Notes: generated by a model from the sequence alone, not told the origin. Shown: positions 54,260-63,860, numbered from the stretch's first letter. The stretch: DNA of 64,000 bases from Fen-1273 sp963748405 (GCA_963748405.1 CAVVIT010000005.1:731442-795441), one strand, 5' to 3'. A program made the numbers and translations.

Positions 54260-56566
54260 TTAAAACACAACAGATTCAATGGTTTTTCCCTCCGTGACCC
54301 CACCTCCGACTCCACCTTTGACTCCACCTGAGGTGGGGTGAATTTGCAGTGACTGATAGAGAGATACCGAGTAGTGAGTGATGCCTCCCACCTTCTTCGT
54401 GGTGAAACCCGCTTTCCTGAGCGCATAGCCAAAATCCCGTGCGCTCGAGGTCTTCAATGGGTAGTTGTACCGAGTAGAAATACTCTGAGCGACATCTGTT
54501 GCAGTTTCCCAGTCGGTTGGTGAACCGGGCATACAGTATTTCGCTACCAGCTCGTCCTCCGTGGTCTGGACCGAATAGTCCTTGTTCCTCGTGTTGACCG
54601 CTGCCGTCTCGTTCCTGTCAAACCAGTACCGGAACCCGGACTTGAATAGGTAATACGCTTGAGCGTGAACCTTGTCCATGTCAATCCCGTGATTTGGGTT
54701 GATCGAATCCACTTCGGAGACTAAGAACCGCCTCGATCCTGTTTCATCAGCTAGAAATGAATCCTTGTTGATGGAGCCCACGAAGGAAGCTCTCCGGATC
54801 ATGTGATCTGCAAAGTGTCCATAGGGACGTCGGATCCGGTTTTCAGTCATAGTCATTATTGATTTCAGCGAACCGAGCTCGTGCTTTTTGAGGGTTTCCA
54901 GCTCATCTAGGTTGATCAGGAAACACTCCGACAAATGGATCATCGTGTCCTTGTTCGTCGGGTCGATCGTGCCCACGTGAAGATACCCCGACAGCCTGTC
55001 AGGGAGCAGTCGATTGAGCCAGGTGCTCTTGTAATAGCCCTGAGGCCCTACGAGAGTCAGGCAGGTTTGGTTATTGATGTTTGGATCTATCGCACAGCCA
55101 ACGGCTGCGACCAGCCATTTCATCAGATATTCACGCCAGGTCTGCTGCTCCTGCGGATGCTTCAGCACCACCGTATCAGCAAGCTGGGCAATGTAGTCCA
55201 TTTGCTGATCCCACGCGGGGAGGCTCTCGTAGTATTCCTTGAATGGGTCGAATTGAGGGGCAAACTCAGATTTGAGTAGCCGAGCAAGCGGATCGGCCCC
55301 GATTGGGATATGACTTAGGTTGAGCTTTCGGCAAATGCTGTTCAGATCGTAATCCTGAACGATCTTGAATTTCGTTGCGGTCTTTTCCTTGAACTCCGCT
55401 CTTCCGGTCACTGTATTGAACCTGAAATCAAAGAACTGGTTTAGCAAAGTTTCCGCCTCGGCAACGACTGTTGATCCATATCCTTGTTCAGCGAGATCCT
55501 TTGCAGCATCGCTATAATTGCCTCCGTACGACAGGATGGAAAGCAACGCAAACTTCGTGTACCACTTTTCCGGCTCCAGTGGCGCACAGTTTGAACTGAA
55601 TACATAGAACATTTTGTCACGTTTGTTGAAGGTAGCACTCGTCCCCTCTTTCTTTCCTGGTCTTCGCCAGTGTTGGACCTTATCCTTGCCCGTAAAAATC
55701 AGGGTCCATCCCGCATCCTTGAGGACAGGCGTGATATCCCCTCGTTCGTTATAATCGTCACCCGGGCGAACAACGGACTTTAGCCGTCTCTTAGGATATC
55801 CAGTGTCCTTGACCTGATCCTCTGTATACTGATTAAGCGCTCGTGCACACGTAAGGAGAATTCTTCTCTCTTCTTCAGTGATCTCCGGAATACGCAGGAA
55901 GGAGCCTGACACAAGCGTATATCCGAAAGTCGGATAACATGCAAAATACCCGCCTTCCCCTCTGGTCTCGATGAGGGTCTTTGACACAGGCGGATCGATC
56001 GGGGTCTTCTGGATCTCTTCATCCGTCTTTCCCTCAGCCTTAAGCTCGAGCTTTCGCTCCTTAATGTAATCGTCCTTTTCATGCTGAGTTGTTCGACGTC
56101 TGGCAAGCTTCAGATTCCCCTCGATTGTTTTACAGCGGTATGCGAAGTGGTGCCCGCCATTTACGCTGGTTTCATGAACGAGCCGTGACAGGAGCCCCGC
56201 GGCTTGTCCATCGACGAGAGCGCTGAATCGTTCGAGCAGTGATAAAGCTTCAAAATTGTATTTCTCGTCAATATCAATGCATTCAATATTCCGTGAGACG
56301 GCGCCACATATGATCCCGACACCGGGAGGCCCAGAGGTGTACCACTCCCGGATCGTGCTTTCCGTGACCAGGTTGGTCTGGAATTCGGTCCAAGATTTTA
56401 CAGCTGGGGATTTGTCTTGCTTTACAGGTATGATTGACAGGCCGGCTGCTGCATACGCAAGAGCGGCTTGTTCAGCATTTTGAAAGGAACAATCTGGGGT
56501 GTGATGGCTATCGACACCGGTTACTTCATCTGGTTGCCCTGCTGCTGTGAGTGGATTCGTTTCCAT
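54260..56566 (-). CDS. Primase-polymerase / VapE-type replication protein
   Basis: This 768-aa protein joins an N-terminal bifunctional primase-polymerase domain (LAYAAAGLSIIPVKQDKSPA, VGIICGAVSRNIECIDIDEK, VNGGHHFAYR) to a C-terminal VirE/VapE-like P-loop domain: CLTLVGPQGYYKSTWLNRLL with Walker A, then FLINLDELETL. The Prim-Pol catalytic acids fit DIDE. Such proteins prime and help replicate phages and satellite elements. The start overlaps the 92-aa gene by 41 bases. The C-terminal tail is glycine-rich. Confidence 0.88.
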   Translation of the reverse strand: METNPLTAAGQPDEVTGVDSHHTPDCSFQNAEQAALAYAAAGLSIIPVKQDKSPAVKSWTEFQTNLVTESTIREWYTSGPPGVGIICGAVSRNIECIDIDEKYNFEALSLLERFSALVDGQAAGLLSRLVHETSVNGGHHFAYRCKTIEGNLKLARRRTTQHEKDDYIKERKLELKAEGKTDEEIQKTPIDPPVSKTLIETRGEGGYFACYPTFGYTLVSGSFLRIPEITEEERRILLTCARALNQYTEDQVKDTGYPKRRLKSVVRPGDDYNERGDITPVLKDAGWTLIFTGKDKVQHWRRPGKKEGTSATFNKRDKMFYVFSSNCAPLEPEKWYTKFALLSILSYGGNYSDAAKDLAEQGYGSTVVAEAETLLNQFFDFRFNTVTGRAEFKEKTATKFKIVQDYDLNSICRKLNLSHIPIGADPLARLLKSEFAPQFDPFKEYYESLPAWDQQMDYIAQLADTVVLKHPQEQQTWREYLMKWLVAAVGCAIDPNINNQTCLTLVGPQGYYKSTWLNRLLPDRLSGYLHVGTIDPTNKDTMIHLSECFLINLDELETLKKHELGSLKSIMTMTENRIRRPYGHFADHMIRRASFVGSINKDSFLADETGSRRFLVSEVDSINPNHGIDMDKVHAQAYYLFKSGFRYWFDRNETAAVNTRNKDYSVQTTEDELVAKYCMPGSPTDWETATDVAQSISTRYNYPLKTSSARDFGYALRKAGFTTKKVGGITHYSVSLYQSLQIHPTSGGVKGGVGGGVTEGKTIESVVF

Positions 56567-56804
56567 GTGTATTTGTATTGGTAGAGTAGATCAACGCTTT
56601 GAGATTCTTCAGAGAGTTTCCAAATCGGATTGGGGATACCTTCACTGTGTCCGAAAAGTACTCGCTTATGAGCTGGTCCAGCCCATCTATTTGCGCGAAC
56701 TCGAACGTAGTCTTCCCGTCCCATCGTTCATGGGATACGAGGGGAACGCCGGAGGCTTCGAGGAACGCGCTCAGGTAGAAATTTTGTGATTTGTATGTGT
56801 TCAT
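56526..56804 (-). CDS. Small DUF5659-like protein
   Basis: A 92-aa protein begins MNTYKSQNFYLSAFLEASG, the typical opening of small DUF5659-type proteins that precede phage or plasmid primases. GKTTFEFAQIDGLDQLISEY follows. No Shine-Dalgarno sequence precedes the ATG. It is the first gene after a near-consensus minus-strand promoter and overlaps the primase gene. Confidence 0.75.
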   Translation of the reverse strand: MNTYKSQNFYLSAFLEASGVPLVSHERWDGKTTFEFAQIDGLDQLISEYFSDTVKVSPIRFGNSLKNLKALIYSTNTNTHGNESTHSSRATR

Positions 56805-56915
56805 AGTTTTTATTGTGTATTCGATGGCAGGCGGGACTTACGGCGGTTATTCATCGGCTTCCTCCCCTTCATCCCGTCTGCACGCGCCGAACCGATCACT
56901 TTCGGGGGCACTGAT

Positions 56916-56944
56916 ATTATACGAAAAGTTCTGGATATAATCAA
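56916..56944 (-). promoter_or_regulatory. Minus-strand promoter of the primase operon
   Basis: On the minus strand TTGATT (56944-56939), a 17-base spacer and TATAAT (56921-56916) form a near-consensus sigma70-type promoter about 110 bases before the 92-aa gene. A plus-strand TATAAT at 56936-56941 overlaps it and may serve the HTH gene, so the two promoters compete. Confidence 0.65.
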
Positions 56945-56986
56945 CTTTATTCAGTATTATTTACACTGACAACCATTCGAGCACCC

Positions 56987-57385
56987 ATGCCCAACATCAT
57001 CGAATCCGACGACATTCCCGGCATCCAGCGCCTCATCCACCGCCTCTCCGCAGAGGAGAAGATATCGATCTACGAGCTCGCAATGAGGAGCGGGGTCCAC
57101 CCCACGACGCTCTACGCCATCCTGAAGAAGAAACCCAGCGCCACCAGGAGGCCGGTGAGGAGGGAGACGATCAGGGCGTTGGCGGAGGGGAATCGACACA
57201 CGGTCACGTTCGATGCAGTGAAGAAGAGGGTGATCCTGGTGAAATCGGCAGGACCGGATCCGAGAAATGACGTCGATGAGCTGTTAGACGGAATCCGGGG
57301 AGTGCTGGCGAGATCCTGCAGAAGGAAACACTCCGATGGGGAGAAGCTGAAAATACTGGAGGTAATCAAGGTGATGATATCATGA
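56987..57385 (+). CDS. HTH regulator, divergent from the primase operon
   Basis: This 132-aa protein has an XRE-like helix-turn-helix (KISIYELAMRSGVHPTTLYA) and a basic loop (KKKPSATRRPVRRET). It lies head to head with the primase operon across 180 bases with overlapping promoters, as for a phage-like repressor. No Shine-Dalgarno site is visible. It probably controls replication of the element. Confidence 0.8.
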   Translation: MPNIIESDDIPGIQRLIHRLSAEEKISIYELAMRSGVHPTTLYAILKKKPSATRRPVRRETIRALAEGNRHTVTFDAVKKRVILVKSAGPDPRNDVDELLDGIRGVLARSCRRKHSDGEKLKILEVIKVMIS

Positions 57386-57492
57386 GCGTACGACCACCCA
57401 ACAGCGGGTCTCGGATGGGCCACCCGTGGTCACACGAAGCTTGGGGATTCGATGGCAAACCCTGAGGCGACGTAAAAGTCGTTAATCCCCTC

Positions 57493-57521
57493 TTGACATC
57501 AACGTTCCTCCCTGTTATATT
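57493..57521 (+). promoter_or_regulatory. Consensus promoter of the MCM-like gene
   Basis: TTGACA, a 17-base spacer and TATATT lie about 110 bases before ATG 57629. It is the strongest sigma70-type match seen in the window. Confidence 0.75.
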
Positions 57522-57628
57522 TAGAGTGGTTGTGGTACATGCCATGGCGCCGAGGAACATATCCTCAGGCGACCCCCAAGCAGTCGCATCGACGACTGAT
57601 CCTGTCGCACGATCAAAAGGGGGTTACC

Positions 57629-59662
57629 ATGACCAGAAGAAAAGAATCCGCTTTACCCGCTCCTCCACCACCCGACTCCTCGATCCCCGAGGCTCCACAA
57701 GAACTCACTGAAGATCAAGAATCGCACCCCTCGGAGCGACAACCGTCTGAAAAATGTCAGATCGCTCAGCTCGGCATCGGGTCAATGGACAGAACCCGTG
57801 ATGAAGAGTTCGATGACGAGGAATCCCTGCTCGAAGCCGACGGGATTCTGGAAGAAATGCGCGAATGGGAAAATGTAACGAGCTGCTCGATTCAAAAAGC
57901 TCTTCTGCAGGAGTATTACACTCCGAAGAAGATCATCGGCTGGATCGGGAACATTACGCCGCCCCTCCCCATTACTCCACGCAATGAAATCCAGGCAGAG
58001 CAACTGAACCTGCGCGGGGCGGAAATCACAATCGTGGACGCGGATCATCGCGAGCTGAAGACGTTGATTGCTCCCGTGACTGGATACAACTGCGATCTCT
58101 ACGAACTGAAACGACAGAACCGTCGGGTTCTATTCTGTGGAGCGGTGGTTCTGGTGAACACGAAGCGACGACAGGAACCGAGATTCTTCCTCTGGGAGGT
58201 GATCCCTTCGTACACCGCTATTGATCTCATCGGGGTGGATGATGAAGACGACATCGCGGAGGTGGAACAGATTCTGCGCAGAGAAGGGAAGAAGCCCTAC
58301 GGAATATTGGCTTACATTCGCCGGGAGTTGATCCGCGGATCGGGCATCAAGGGTGTCGATGATTTTCCCGAACTCGGCGTGTGCATCGACGCGGTGATTT
58401 TGCAATCGTTCTCCGATGGAATTAACCCTATCCCGCATTATTCTAATAAAATCCACACCCTCGTTATCGGACCGCCCGGTGTCGGCAAGAACTTTCTGGT
58501 TGAAGTCGCGAGAGTTTTGAACCCAGTGTTTGCCAAGGCTTCTGCTGTTACTGGCAAGCTGAGTGTGGCGGGGCTGGTGGGATCTGCGGTCGGCGTGCGT
58601 GCTGCTTCCGGTGGCACAAGGATTTCTCAGCCCGGATATCTACCGTTGAGTTCCGGAGGTGTCCTCGCCCTTTCCGATTTCCATCAGCTGAAAAGTAACA
58701 GGGAGGCTGTCCTCGCAGCTTTGGCAGAATCGATGGAGGATGGAGCTGCCACCGACTCGACAAGCGCGAGAACCCACCATGAAGCGGAAACGGCGATCCA
58801 CATGGATCTCAACCGCGCGCTGGACGTTCAGCCCTCACAATCGGTTGACACATACGAAGACATCAATATTGCGCAAAACGTGATATCCCGGTTCGATTTC
58901 ATTATGGACCTGCCTGGTGACCTCGAACGGCGACTGAAACCGATGGAGGAAGTATTTGCCGCCGGCACCCTGCTGTCATCACAAATGGTCGAGGCAAAGC
59001 GTCCGGCGTGGAAGAGACAGCTACAACTGCTTGTCGCGTACGTGAGAGCCCATTGGAAGGATGTAAGAGTTCCGCCTGAGGTCAACGCGTACATCTTCAA
59101 CCGTGTGAAGCAGGAATTTGGGCTGGTCAAAGGTTGTTCAGCAGCATTGGACCAGGGCGTGCTCGAGCGCAGTTTCGCTCGCACACTCCGTTCTGTGCAC
59201 AAACTCATCAAGGCAATCGCGTGCGCCGACCACAAGGACACCGCGACGAAAGATGACGTTGATTTTGCACTAGTATTCATACGGGCGAAGGTACGCTTCC
59301 TGTCAACGTACCGAGAAATCAATCCCGCAGCGATCGATCCCAGGAAGCGGCGCATTCGCGACAGACTGGAGGCGGTCATCCAGGCATTCGGGAGGCTGGA
59401 GTTTACAACCAGGCAGGTAATGGACATCTACGGGGCAGCGGCGGATGGGGAAGACGCCAAAACGATAAATCAGCGAGTCATACGCGATCTTGCACGGCTC
59501 GTGGCCGGAGGCCGTCTGGAAAGGGTTCGGCACGGCACGTGGAGGGTCAAGACGGCCGCCGATCCGAAGGAACCACAGAAGCAGAAGGCGGTCGCTACGA
59601 GGCGACGTCAAGCTAAACACCGGCCCCCAGTCAAACGCCTGAGAAGGCGAAGTGGCGCGTAA
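57629..59662 (+). CDS. MCM-like AAA+ helicase
   Basis: This 677-aa protein has an AAA+ core with MCM-type motifs: LVIGPPGVGKNFLVEVARVL (Walker A), FAKASAVTGKLSVAGLVGSA as in MCM presensor regions, GGVLALSDFHQL at the Walker B position (the usual DEFDKM is altered) and NVISRFDFIMDLP with the SRFD arginine finger. A C-terminal winged helix follows (TTRQVMDIYG to RVRHGTWRVK). The start is ATG 57629, behind AGGGGG; a further upstream start is unlikely. MCM proteins are replicative helicases of archaea and eukaryotes and are rare in bacterial elements. It probably unwinds DNA for the Prim-Pol protein. Confidence 0.72.
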   Translation: MTRRKESALPAPPPPDSSIPEAPQELTEDQESHPSERQPSEKCQIAQLGIGSMDRTRDEEFDDEESLLEADGILEEMREWENVTSCSIQKALLQEYYTPKKIIGWIGNITPPLPITPRNEIQAEQLNLRGAEITIVDADHRELKTLIAPVTGYNCDLYELKRQNRRVLFCGAVVLVNTKRRQEPRFFLWEVIPSYTAIDLIGVDDEDDIAEVEQILRREGKKPYGILAYIRRELIRGSGIKGVDDFPELGVCIDAVILQSFSDGINPIPHYSNKIHTLVIGPPGVGKNFLVEVARVLNPVFAKASAVTGKLSVAGLVGSAVGVRAASGGTRISQPGYLPLSSGGVLALSDFHQLKSNREAVLAALAESMEDGAATDSTSARTHHEAETAIHMDLNRALDVQPSQSVDTYEDINIAQNVISRFDFIMDLPGDLERRLKPMEEVFAAGTLLSSQMVEAKRPAWKRQLQLLVAYVRAHWKDVRVPPEVNAYIFNRVKQEFGLVKGCSAALDQGVLERSFARTLRSVHKLIKAIACADHKDTATKDDVDFALVFIRAKVRFLSTYREINPAAIDPRKRRIRDRLEAVIQAFGRLEFTTRQVMDIYGAAADGEDAKTINQRVIRDLARLVAGGRLERVRHGTWRVKTAADPKEPQKQKAVATRRRQAKHRPPVKRLRRRSGA

Positions 59663-60132
59663 GTGTGTTTCGTCATATGTAGATTTGTAGAATTGTAGTT
59701 TTGTCGCAAGACGGCCGATCGTGATCCGACCAGACCCCTCCGGACACAACGGCAGGATGCCCAAGGGATCGCGGTTTGTGAAGCGAGGATGCGCCGTGGA
59801 GCACGATCGCAGGGGAGGCCCGCCCCCGGTAAGGTCATCGTCGGGCGAAGACGGCGGTCTGGGCTTCGTGACGCCGAATACCCAATGTCTGATCGCCCTG
59901 ACGCGAAGAAGCGTGGCGCGATGTCGTGAACGCTCCTGTCGCCTCGATGGAATGGTCCCAAAGTGCGAGCCTCACCGTCAACCGGGGATATCGGCCATGA
60001 ATGACCGGTTCGCCTGCGTTTGCGACTCATCGGTTCTACTTTCCAACTTCTTCACTGGATACCGGGACACGAAAAGCCTGCGATTCAATCGGCCGGCAGT
60101 GATCAAACACACGCCGCAGTGTCGGGGGAGGC
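59663..60132. other. Non-coding stretch between MCM-like gene and recombinase
   Basis: About 470 bases with no convincing gene on either strand. It lies between the stops of two converging genes. An attachment site could lie here, but no core duplicate was found. Confidence 0.4.
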
Positions 60133-62004
60133 CTACGAGAGACCCACGGGGCGAGTAGTATGCGTAGCGATGATGAGTCGAGTCACCATCGGAGTGTTCG
60201 CAACCGCACCACGACTCTTCGCTAATAGGGCGACATCTCCCTGACCGCCCACCATGCGTTGGCCAATCCGGATTTCGCAACATCGTCCATTCCGGTTCCG
60301 GGCACTCTTTCCACTCATAACCAATTGCCTCGATTCCACCGGTTCCAATACTTCTTGGAGTTCGAGCGTCACCGAAGGTACCCTCCTCACGTAAAAACTG
60401 ACAATAGAATCTTCACGGTCTACTTGGATCGCAGAGATGCATTTTTGGATCAGGTTCTTCCGTTCCTCGATGGGCGCTTCGTCAAATCGGCGTTCGAAAT
60501 CTCTGACAAAGTCGCTCACCAATCGAGACACATCCTCGATCTTGGTCTCAGAACCCTCCAGCTGAAGCGAATCCAGCCGCCCTTCGAGTGCTTTTCTCTC
60601 ATCCTCCAATTCTCTGAGCCTAGCCACAACTGTGGCGCCTGGCGCCATGCCTGACTCGACCATCGTTAATAGATTCCTAATTCTACCATCGCAGTCAGAC
60701 AACGACAAGGTTAGTCGCTCTTTTTCGCTCTTGATCCCCGTAGGTCTCGATGCTATGAGCTCTTGAAGAGCCTGGGTGATCTTTCCGAGAGGGATGAGTT
60801 CAGATAATGTCTCCTTTACCGCTGCTAGGGCAAACGACTCCAAGTGGTCGCGAGGGATGCTTAGGAATTCACAGACACGCTTGTTCTGCCATCCTCCGTC
60901 TATGTACCGGTAGTATACCTTCCCCTTGACCTTTCCCGACCACCCCTGAAATGCAAACCCGCACTTTGAACACCGAATCAACCCTGTCAGAAGGTATTTA
61001 CTGAAGTAGGATTGGACATTCTTCCGTACCTGGCGTCGTCCGTGTCCAACTGTGTTGGCTCTAGCCCAGAGGTCTTTATCCACGATGGCAGGATGAGCAA
61101 GGTCGAACATCACCCACTCGCTCTCATCATTTCTCCAAACCGGTGCACTTCGATTTTCTTTCGGCGGTCGGCCCTTCTTCTTGGCGATAATCTTGCTTGA
61201 AGACATCCTGTTGTACGCCCTCGCACCGTGATATGCAGGATTTTCGACGATGCACTTGATTGTCCCAGAACTCCATTTCTGATCGGCATTTCTCCACTTC
61301 CCCCGCTTGGGGCAAGGAACGCCACGATCATTGAGCGCTCTCGCTATGAGCACGTATGCAATTCCATTTGCTCTTTGCTCAAAAATAAATCGAACCGTTT
61401 CGACCTCCCCGGGTGCTCCGATTACCCAGGAGACTTTCTCTTGCTTCTTTACACACCACTCACCATGATTTAGACCGCGTTCGATTCCAGTCTTCAGGTT
61501 CACTGCGATTCTATTGTAGCCATACGGCGCTGTTCCTCCGCTCGAGAATTTACCATTGTTCATGGTTCCGCGCATCGTCAATTCAGACAAATTCTTGCTG
61601 TACTGGGAAGCTTGAACCCCCTCAAAGGCCTTCATCATCGGCGCATATTCATGGTCCGGGTCGATCGACGTCTTTACGAGCACGACATCGACACCATGAC
61701 GACGGAAAAATACGCGCCAGAATGTGTTCTCTTCCGCATCGATTGCCCTCCCCCAGCGGCTCTCATCGTAACAGATCACTGCCATGAAAGCCGGGCGATT
61801 CTCGACAGCCGAACGCAACCGCTGGAATTCCCCGCGCTGTTCAAACGTCGTCCCCGATTTGCCGAAGTCGACATACCAGTCCGCGATCTGGTAACCCCTG
61901 GCCAAAGCAAATTCCAGGATAGCCTTCTTCTGCTGCTCCGGGCTATCTTCCTGTTGGTCAGTGGAACATCGCACATACCCCACCGCAACTCTCGGTTCAT
62001 TCAT
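60133..62004 (-). CDS. Large serine recombinase, complete
   Basis: This 623-aa serine recombinase is intact. The resolvase domain has VGYVRCSTDQQ with Ser14 and ICYDESRWGRAIDAEE. The recombinase domain runs from GGTAPYGYNRIAV. A zinc ribbon (LIRCSKCGFAFQGWSGKVKG) and a coiled coil near residues 430-490 follow. The start at 62004 overlaps the stop of the 53-aa gene by eight bases behind GGAGGAA. It is very similar to the truncated copy at 1-961 and should integrate or excise this element. Confidence 0.95.
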   Translation of the reverse strand: MNEPRVAVGYVRCSTDQQEDSPEQQKKAILEFALARGYQIADWYVDFGKSGTTFEQRGEFQRLRSAVENRPAFMAVICYDESRWGRAIDAEENTFWRVFFRRHGVDVVLVKTSIDPDHEYAPMMKAFEGVQASQYSKNLSELTMRGTMNNGKFSSGGTAPYGYNRIAVNLKTGIERGLNHGEWCVKKQEKVSWVIGAPGEVETVRFIFEQRANGIAYVLIARALNDRGVPCPKRGKWRNADQKWSSGTIKCIVENPAYHGARAYNRMSSSKIIAKKKGRPPKENRSAPVWRNDESEWVMFDLAHPAIVDKDLWARANTVGHGRRQVRKNVQSYFSKYLLTGLIRCSKCGFAFQGWSGKVKGKVYYRYIDGGWQNKRVCEFLSIPRDHLESFALAAVKETLSELIPLGKITQALQELIASRPTGIKSEKERLTLSLSDCDGRIRNLLTMVESGMAPGATVVARLRELEDERKALEGRLDSLQLEGSETKIEDVSRLVSDFVRDFERRFDEAPIEERKNLIQKCISAIQVDREDSIVSFYVRRVPSVTLELQEVLEPVESRQLVMSGKSARNRNGRCCEIRIGQRMVGGQGDVALLAKSRGAVANTPMVTRLIIATHTTRPVGLS

Positions 62005-62158
62005 GTGTTTCCTCCGCAATAAATGTAACTCTCAGATTCCTTTGCCGCAAGTTATGATAAATCAGAGAGGCGATCGTGCGCGCGATAGCCTCTACCTCTT
62101 CCTCACTAAGCGGAGGCCCTTCCTGGATCTGGAAATGGAATACCTGTTTGCATTTCAT
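61997..62158 (-). CDS. 53-aa small protein coupled to the second recombinase
   Basis: This short frame begins MKCKQVFHFQIQEGPPLSEE and continues as a helix (EVEAIARTIASLIYHNLRQR). It overlaps the recombinase start by eight bases. It is homologous to the 57-aa gene before the first recombinase: both carry L-[TS]-E-E-[DE], a helix and the L-R-[EQ]-[KR] turn. Its conserved place beside two recombinases makes it a likely recombinase partner or regulator. Confidence 0.7.
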   Translation of the reverse strand: MKCKQVFHFQIQEGPPLSEEEVEAIARTIASLIYHNLRQRNLRVTFIAEETHE

Positions 62159-62249
62159 ATTATTGACCCATCGCGCGAACCAGGTGCCAGCGCCGGCCGG
62201 ACGTTATCGGCGGCTGGACGCCAGCACCTTGATCGCAGATTCTCCTCCC

Positions 62250-62819
62250 CTAGTTGGACTGGATTTCGGTTTTGATCTCGTCAATCGCAGCCCGCAGACC
62301 CTCAAGCTCGGGCCATTCATTGAACGGTTTGATGAGTCGTTGGAACTTCTTCTTAAGCTCCGCCAACGTTTCGTCGTGAGTTTTCGCGACCCGCGACTTG
62401 GAAGATGACATGGCCGCGCGAAGTTTCCTTACGGTCATCGCCTCGTCGACAGCCTTTTCCAACCATTGTTTCTGTTTCTTCTCGCTGCAATGTGCAACGA
62501 GTTGATGGTGCTGGAATGACAGCTGGTTAATGCGCATTAAGGATGGAACATTCTTGGCCACGGAGGCATACACCTTTAGGGTTCCACGCTTCAGGCCCGT
62601 TTGTTCCTCGGCTTCGTCGTATTTGTCGCTTCCGATGTACTTCTTGCCCTCTCCAAACCTCAACCAGTCTCCAATCCAGAACTGAACTGCACCCTGCATG
62701 GTTCTGAGAGTCTCTCCAATAGCCTTCCATTCGGCTTCTGTTGTTGACTCAGAGATGATCAGCGACGTGCGGGTGAACTTGCAATGGGAGGGGAGCAACA
62801 AAGCCTCTTGGCTGCTCAT
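62250..62819 (-). CDS. Hypothetical protein of the recombinase locus
   Basis: A 189-aa protein starts at MSSQEALLLPSHCKFTRT behind GGAAGGGG. It has a conserved-looking region WKAIGETLRTMQGAVQFWIG with DWLRFGEGKKYIG, seen in phage/plasmid proteins and LmbU-like regulators, and then helices with LKRGTLKVYASVAKNVPSLM. It may bind DNA through a ParB-like HTH. It lies about 90 bases before the 53-aa gene on the same strand. The longer frame up to 62981 is less likely. Confidence 0.7.
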   Translation of the reverse strand: MSSQEALLLPSHCKFTRTSLIISESTTEAEWKAIGETLRTMQGAVQFWIGDWLRFGEGKKYIGSDKYDEAEEQTGLKRGTLKVYASVAKNVPSLMRINQLSFQHHQLVAHCSEKKQKQWLEKAVDEAMTVRKLRAAMSSSKSRVAKTHDETLAELKKKFQRLIKPFNEWPELEGLRAAIDEIKTEIQSN

Positions 62820-63174
62820 GATTTCCCCTTCCACGTTTGACGTTTGGCCACCCTTAGTGGGTGTGCCCACAACTTCTTTAAGGTCTGGCATGCCAGATAC
62901 CCTTTCTGTATGTGATACTTGCTCACCAACAGAGCCAGGGTGTCGATGAGAAACAGTGTTTGTCCCTGGTAGCGGGATCACATCTCCCTAAGGGTTATCT
63001 CCTCCCAGAGAAGTCGCTAAATCCTACTTTCCAAGTAGTTACGCCACTCCCTACGACTTGCGAGACATACGAGTAATGGGGTGAAGTTTATGGGGGGGAC
63101 TCAGCAGAAACGGCAAGTGGCCCGTTTGGGCCACTTTGGATTTACGTGGAATAGGAGAGGGGTGGAGTCGAGGC
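62820..63174. other. Intergenic region before the hypothetical gene
   Basis: About 350 bases with no convincing gene. It probably holds the promoter of the small-protein/recombinase transcript. A short inverted repeat lies near CCCTAAGGG at 62989-62997. Confidence 0.4.
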
Positions 63175-63762
63175 TTACCGACGGATGGTTTCTATTCTCC
63201 AGTCAATATCTTGTAAGGGGTGGTAGACCAAGTACATGCCTTTTGCAATCGCTTGCTTAAGGTGGGCCGCCAGAGATTTGGTCGCGGGGATTTGCTCCTT
63301 ATCTTCGACCTTGGCGATCGCGGTGATAGAATCCTCTATGGCCTTTGACACGTTATTCATCTTCTTCTTGTCGTTGGCAGATATGACATCTTTTCGTTTG
63401 CCGACTGTGCCTAATAACCGACGTAATTCCTTCCTTTCCGCCTCCAGCTTTGAGCGACTTGATTTGGGAGTCAACTCTCCGGAAAGCTGCCTTTCAATCT
63501 CTTTCAACCGTCTCTCATACGCAGCAGCAGCGCTCTCGTCTACCAACTCGAACGCGTAGTCCCTGTCTGTGGTGTGAATTCCGTCAGACTTACTCCAGTC
63601 GTCCACACCGTGTTCACTTGGCTCCGCATCTACTCCGACTTCAGCCCTCCTGGCACTAGCTCTGTAATCTTCATCGAGAACGAGTAGTTCATCACAATGA
63701 ACTCGCGTACCCGGCCTGACTAAGAGACGAGCGATATAGGCCATCCCTTGGCGGTCTTTCAA
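63175..63762 (-). CDS. Hypothetical protein with a possible upstream frameshift
   Basis: A 195-aa frame with TTG start: KDRQGMAYIARLLVRPGTRV resembles the KGLRYLARLLAHPG-type segment found near helix-turn-helix regulators. A coiled-coil and basic helical region follows (YERRLKEIERQLSGEL, AERKELRRLLGTV). Coding sequence continues in the same frame to about 63900 (SLVDEIDLAEGSHVNEFIQR) with no ATG, so the true start is upstream, possibly joined to the partial gene by a frameshift. No family is recognised. Confidence 0.5.
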   Translation of the reverse strand: MKDRQGMAYIARLLVRPGTRVHCDELLVLDEDYRASARRAEVGVDAEPSEHGVDDWSKSDGIHTTDRDYAFELVDESAAAAYERRLKEIERQLSGELTPKSSRSKLEAERKELRRLLGTVGKRKDVISANDKKKMNNVSKAIEDSITAIAKVEDKEQIPATKSLAAHLKQAIAKGMYLVYHPLQDIDWRIETIRR

Positions 63763-63860
63763 GAATATCTTTTTCCCGCCGCCATACCTAACTATCCAGC
63801 CTTCCCCCCTTTGGATAAACTCATTGACGTGACTTCCTTCTGCAAGGTCGATTTCATCAA

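Noticed and set aside
59608..60158. Overlapping frames on both strands near 59.7-60.1 kb
   Set aside because: Arginine- and proline-rich composition on both strands without a ribosome site or motif.
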